Assembly: GCA_012719815.1 (NCBI GenBank)
Contig: JAAXZP010000224.1
Location: forward strand, 1-8,399
From: Christensenellaceae bacterium
GTDB taxonomy: Bacteria > Bacillota > Clostridia > Christensenellales > SZUA-584
Reading direction: 5' to 3'
DNA: 8,399 nucleotides
Position numbers and translations under genes: made by a program. The notes under the pieces are model-generated. The model did not search any database and was not told the DNA's origin. It worked only from the letters and a program-made list of their open reading frames with translations. Below are positions 7,219 through 8,399 of the stretch, piece by piece. The number at the start of each line of letters is the position of its first letter. The first letter of the stretch is position 1.

Positions 7219-7695
7219 TCACTTGAATTTCGCCAGGACTTCGGGCACATCCGACGGCGTCAACCGGCCAAACACCTGGTCATCGATCATGATAACAGGA
7301 GCAAGGCCGCAGCAGCCGAGGCAGCGCGTGGGTTCCAGCGTAAACTTTCTGTCCGGCGTGGTCCCGCCCGGGCTGACGCCAAGCTCTTCGGACAGACGGT
7401 CCAAAACCTTTTCAGCGTTGCGGACATAGCACGCCGTGCCCATACAGACGCTGATGATGTGTTCTCCTTTCGGCTCTAATGCAAACTGTGAATAAAAAGT
7501 GGCGACGCCGTACACATCGCTCATCGGGATGCCCAGCTGCTCCGAAATAAGCTCCTGCACTTCTATTGTGAGTGCGCCAAACAGGCTCTGAGCTTTTTGC
7601 ATGATGGGCATCAGAGGGCCGGGTTTCTTTTTCTGCTCTTCAATAAAGCGGATAAATTCTTCCCGCACCGCTTTATCATCCACTGCCGTGGTCAT
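7219..7695 (-). CDS. hydC: NuoE-like [2Fe-2S] subunit HydC/HndA of the hydrogenase
   Basis: The 158-residue protein is a complex I 24-kDa (NuoE)-type subunit. A helical N-terminal region with VYGVATFYSQF (61-71) leads to a thioredoxin-like [2Fe-2S] domain with ligands C84 and C89 (CMGTAC) and C125 and C129 (CLGCCG, with an additional C128). It should pass electrons between the HydB flavin site and the other clusters of the cytoplasmic hydrogenase. It is the first gene of the operon and lies directly downstream of the Rex-type operator. AGGAGG lies 12-13 nt before the ATG, rather far, with an out-of-frame ATG between them. No in-frame upstream start exists. A GTG at codon 5 is the only near alternative. 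Length is normal for this family, somewhat shorter than mitochondrial 24-kDa subunits. Confidence 0.94.
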   Translation of the reverse strand: MTTAVDDKAVREEFIRFIEEQKKKPGPLMPIMQKAQSLFGALTIEVQELISEQLGIPMSDVYGVATFYSQFALEPKGEHIISVCMGTACYVRNAEKVLDRLSEELGVSPGGTTPDRKFTLEPTRCLGCCGLAPVIMIDDQVFGRLTPSDVPEVLAKFK

Positions 7696-7713
7696 GATTG
7701 CATCTTTCCTCCT
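7692..7713 (-). promoter_or_regulatory. hydC translation initiation region with a three-codon upstream frame
   Basis: AGGAGG (7713-7708 on the - strand) is followed after 4 nt by ATG-CAA-TCA-TGA (7703-7692). The TGA overlaps the hydC ATG (7695-7693) as ATGA. The ribosome binding site is strong, but it is close to the first ATG and far from the second. The arrangement resembles that before hydA. Translation of the short frame is not shown. Confidence 0.45.
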
Positions 7714-7744
7714 GTAAATTTATTTAAATATACAAATATTAACT

Positions 7745-7762
7745 TTGTTAAAAAAATAACAA
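7745..7762. promoter_or_regulatory. Rex-type redox operator
   Basis: The 18-bp site TTGTTAAAAAAATAACAA is a palindrome around a four-base centre. It matches the clostridial Rex consensus TTGTTAAnnnnTTAACAA at 13 of 14 defined positions (A instead of T at 7756). It overlaps the end of the predicted -10 and the start point of the hydrogenase operon, where bound Rex would block RNA polymerase. Rex is a NADH/NAD+-sensing repressor of fermentative and hydrogenase genes in Firmicutes. High NADH would release it and induce the hydrogenase. The rex gene is not in the window. Confidence 0.75.
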
Positions 7763-7789
7763 TATAACAACCAGCAGATATTTTATCAC
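7761..7789 (-). promoter_or_regulatory. Predicted sigma-A promoter of the hydrogenase operon
   Basis: On the - strand, GTGATA (7789-7784; 4 of 6 match to TTGACA) and TATATT (7766-7761; 5 of 6 match to TATAAT) are 17 bp apart, giving a start near 7754 and a leader of about 59 nt. A second possibility is an extended -10, TGATAAAAT (7788-7780), with no clear -35. A-rich tracts at 7819-7830 and 7850-7858 could act as an upstream element. The choice rests on spacing and on the operator position, not on data. Confidence 0.5.
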
Positions 7790-7819
7790 ATATTCATTGT
7801 GTTGCACATACTATTTGTG
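7787..7819. repeat. Tandem 15-bp palindromic elements upstream of the hydrogenase promoter
   Basis: Two copies, CACATATTCATTGTG (7787-7801) and CACATACTATTTGTG (7805-7819), agree at 12 of 15 positions. Each has the inverted arms CACA and TGTG around 7 bases, and they are separated by TTG (18-bp period). Measured from the predicted start near 7754, their centres are at about -40 and -58, and the first overlaps the -35. This looks like a pair of binding sites for a dimeric regulator that I cannot name. It does not fit the Rex consensus spacing. Confidence 0.55.
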
Positions 7820-7878
7820 AAAAAAATAATTAAGTTTTTATAAATACACAAAAAAAAGTATGAGAGGGGAGAAAACTG

Positions 7879-8399
7879 CTAATTTATTCCGAAATTCAGT
7901 ATAAAATCTACGAATTCTGACGGATTATGGATATTGCTCAGCAGATTGCGCGGTTCTGAAATATCACCCAATTGATGCGCGTCGGAGGAATGAAGTATAT
8001 AAAGGGCGTCGTCAAGAGGCGGGCAGGGGAGGTTCGGCGATACCTCCGCGGCCCTGAAAAGGCCGGGCGGCATAAAGCCGAGATTAGCCAGCACTGAGAA
8101 GGAAGCCCTGTTCACATGAGCGGGGATGGCGCAGCCGCCGGCCTCCTGAGCGCGGCGGTCGAAATCCTCGATGGAGAAGGGCGTGGCCTGAAGCAGCAGC
8201 TTGGGCAGCTCACACACGGGCTCGTCGTTTTCGCTCATCACGATCTGCCGTCCGAATATCTCCGGGCGGTTGGCAATGTCAGGCAGCGAGGCGTAAACCA
8301 TGTCGCCGAATTCCAGCGCCGCCCTCACATCACGGAAATACGGGAGAACGTGCACCTCTTCAGACGTGGTCACTTCGATGCCGGGCAGAAAAATAAGGC
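7879..8399 (-). CDS. PHP-domain metal-dependent phosphoesterase, C-terminal part
   Basis: The reading frame continues past the right edge, so only the last 172 residues are visible; GTG at 8373 is internal, because the frame upstream still encodes LIFLPGIEVTT. Signatures of the PHP (polymerase and histidinol phosphatase) fold are PGIEVTTSEEVHVLPYF near the visible start, GCAIPAHVNR in the middle and LHSSDAHQLGDI near the end. These carry the Glu, His and Asp-x-His residues that usually bind the two or three catalytic metals. The N-terminal HxH motif lies outside. Such stand-alone proteins hydrolyse phosphoesters (for example nucleotides), but the substrate here is unknown. It is transcribed in the same direction as the hydrogenase operon and ends 183 nt before it; no hairpin terminator is visible between them, so read-through is possible. 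Confidence 0.83.
   Translation of the reverse strand, partial: LIFLPGIEVTTSEEVHVLPYFRDVRAALEFGDMVYASLPDIANRPEIFGRQIVMSENDEPVCELPKLLLQATPFSIEDFDRRAQEAGGCAIPAHVNRASFSVLANLGFMPPGLFRAAEVSPNLPCPPLDDALYILHSSDAHQLGDISEPRNLLSNIHNPSEFVDFILNFGIN

Noticed and set aside
7215..7250. Longer start (ATG at 7250) for the ATP-binding protein
   Set aside because: The 12 extra residues overlap the end of hydC and are not like the family's N-terminus, which begins just before ISLHILDI.
7815..7832. Second Rex operator starting with TTGTGAA
   Set aside because: The first half-site is good, but the second half (ATAATTA) matches TTCACAA at only 3 of 7 positions. TTGTG is better explained as part of the tandem palindromic element.
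7696..7878. Small gene or CRISPR-like array in the AT-rich gap
   Set aside because: No open frame with a start and ribosome binding site was seen, and the only repeats are the two 15-bp elements, which look like operator sites.
1..8399. Mobile element, phage, tRNA or rRNA genes
   Set aside because: No transposase, integrase, terminal repeats, tRNA-like cloverleaf or rRNA sequence was recognised on either strand; the genes form an ordinary metabolic neighbourhood.

Overview
The window looks like chromosomal DNA from a strictly anaerobic, fermentative member of the Firmicutes, class Clostridia. The evidence is a trimeric/tetrameric [FeFe]-hydrogenase operon, a stand-alone flavodiiron protein, a ThiI without a rhodanese domain beside a cysteine desulfurase, strong AGGAGG-type ribosome binding sites, and a clostridial-type Rex operator. 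Coding DNA is fairly GC-rich, while the one sizeable intergenic region (7696-7878) is very AT-rich. The genus cannot be read from the sequence.

Left part, + strand (1-2659): the 3' end of a cysteine desulfurase, then thiI (tRNA 4-thiouridine synthetase), then fprA (A-type flavodiiron O2/NO reductase). The desulfurase supplies persulfide sulfur to ThiI. The gaps are short (4 and 53 nt), so co-transcription is plausible.

Centre and right part, - strand (7695 down to 2727): a compact five-gene operon read leftwards. It runs hydC/hndA (NuoE-like [2Fe-2S] subunit), a GHKL-type ATP-binding protein, hndB (thioredoxin-like [2Fe-2S] protein), hydB/hndC (NuoF-like flavoprotein subunit with extra ferredoxin domains) and hydA/hndD (CpI-like [FeFe]-hydrogenase). 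It ends at a strong intrinsic terminator 7 nt after hydA. The subunit set matches electron-bifurcating or NAD(P)-linked hydrogenases (HydABC, HndABCD), which couple NAD(P)H and reduced ferredoxin oxidation to H2 production, or the reverse.

The AT-rich region upstream of hydC holds a near-perfect Rex operator over the predicted -10/start site. Just upstream is a tandem pair of 15-bp palindromic elements (18-bp period) overlapping and preceding the predicted -35. This suggests NADH/NAD+-responsive repression plus a second, unidentified regulator. Beyond it, at the right edge, lies the 3' part of a PHP-domain phosphoesterase on the same strand.

The gene content is recognisable and I do not see a wholly new system. 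The least explained parts are the ATP-binding protein (with PHP nearby) built into the hydrogenase operon, the tandem operator-like repeats, a serine at an expected H-cluster ligand position in HydA, and three-codon open frames between the ribosome binding site and the start of both hydC and hydA.
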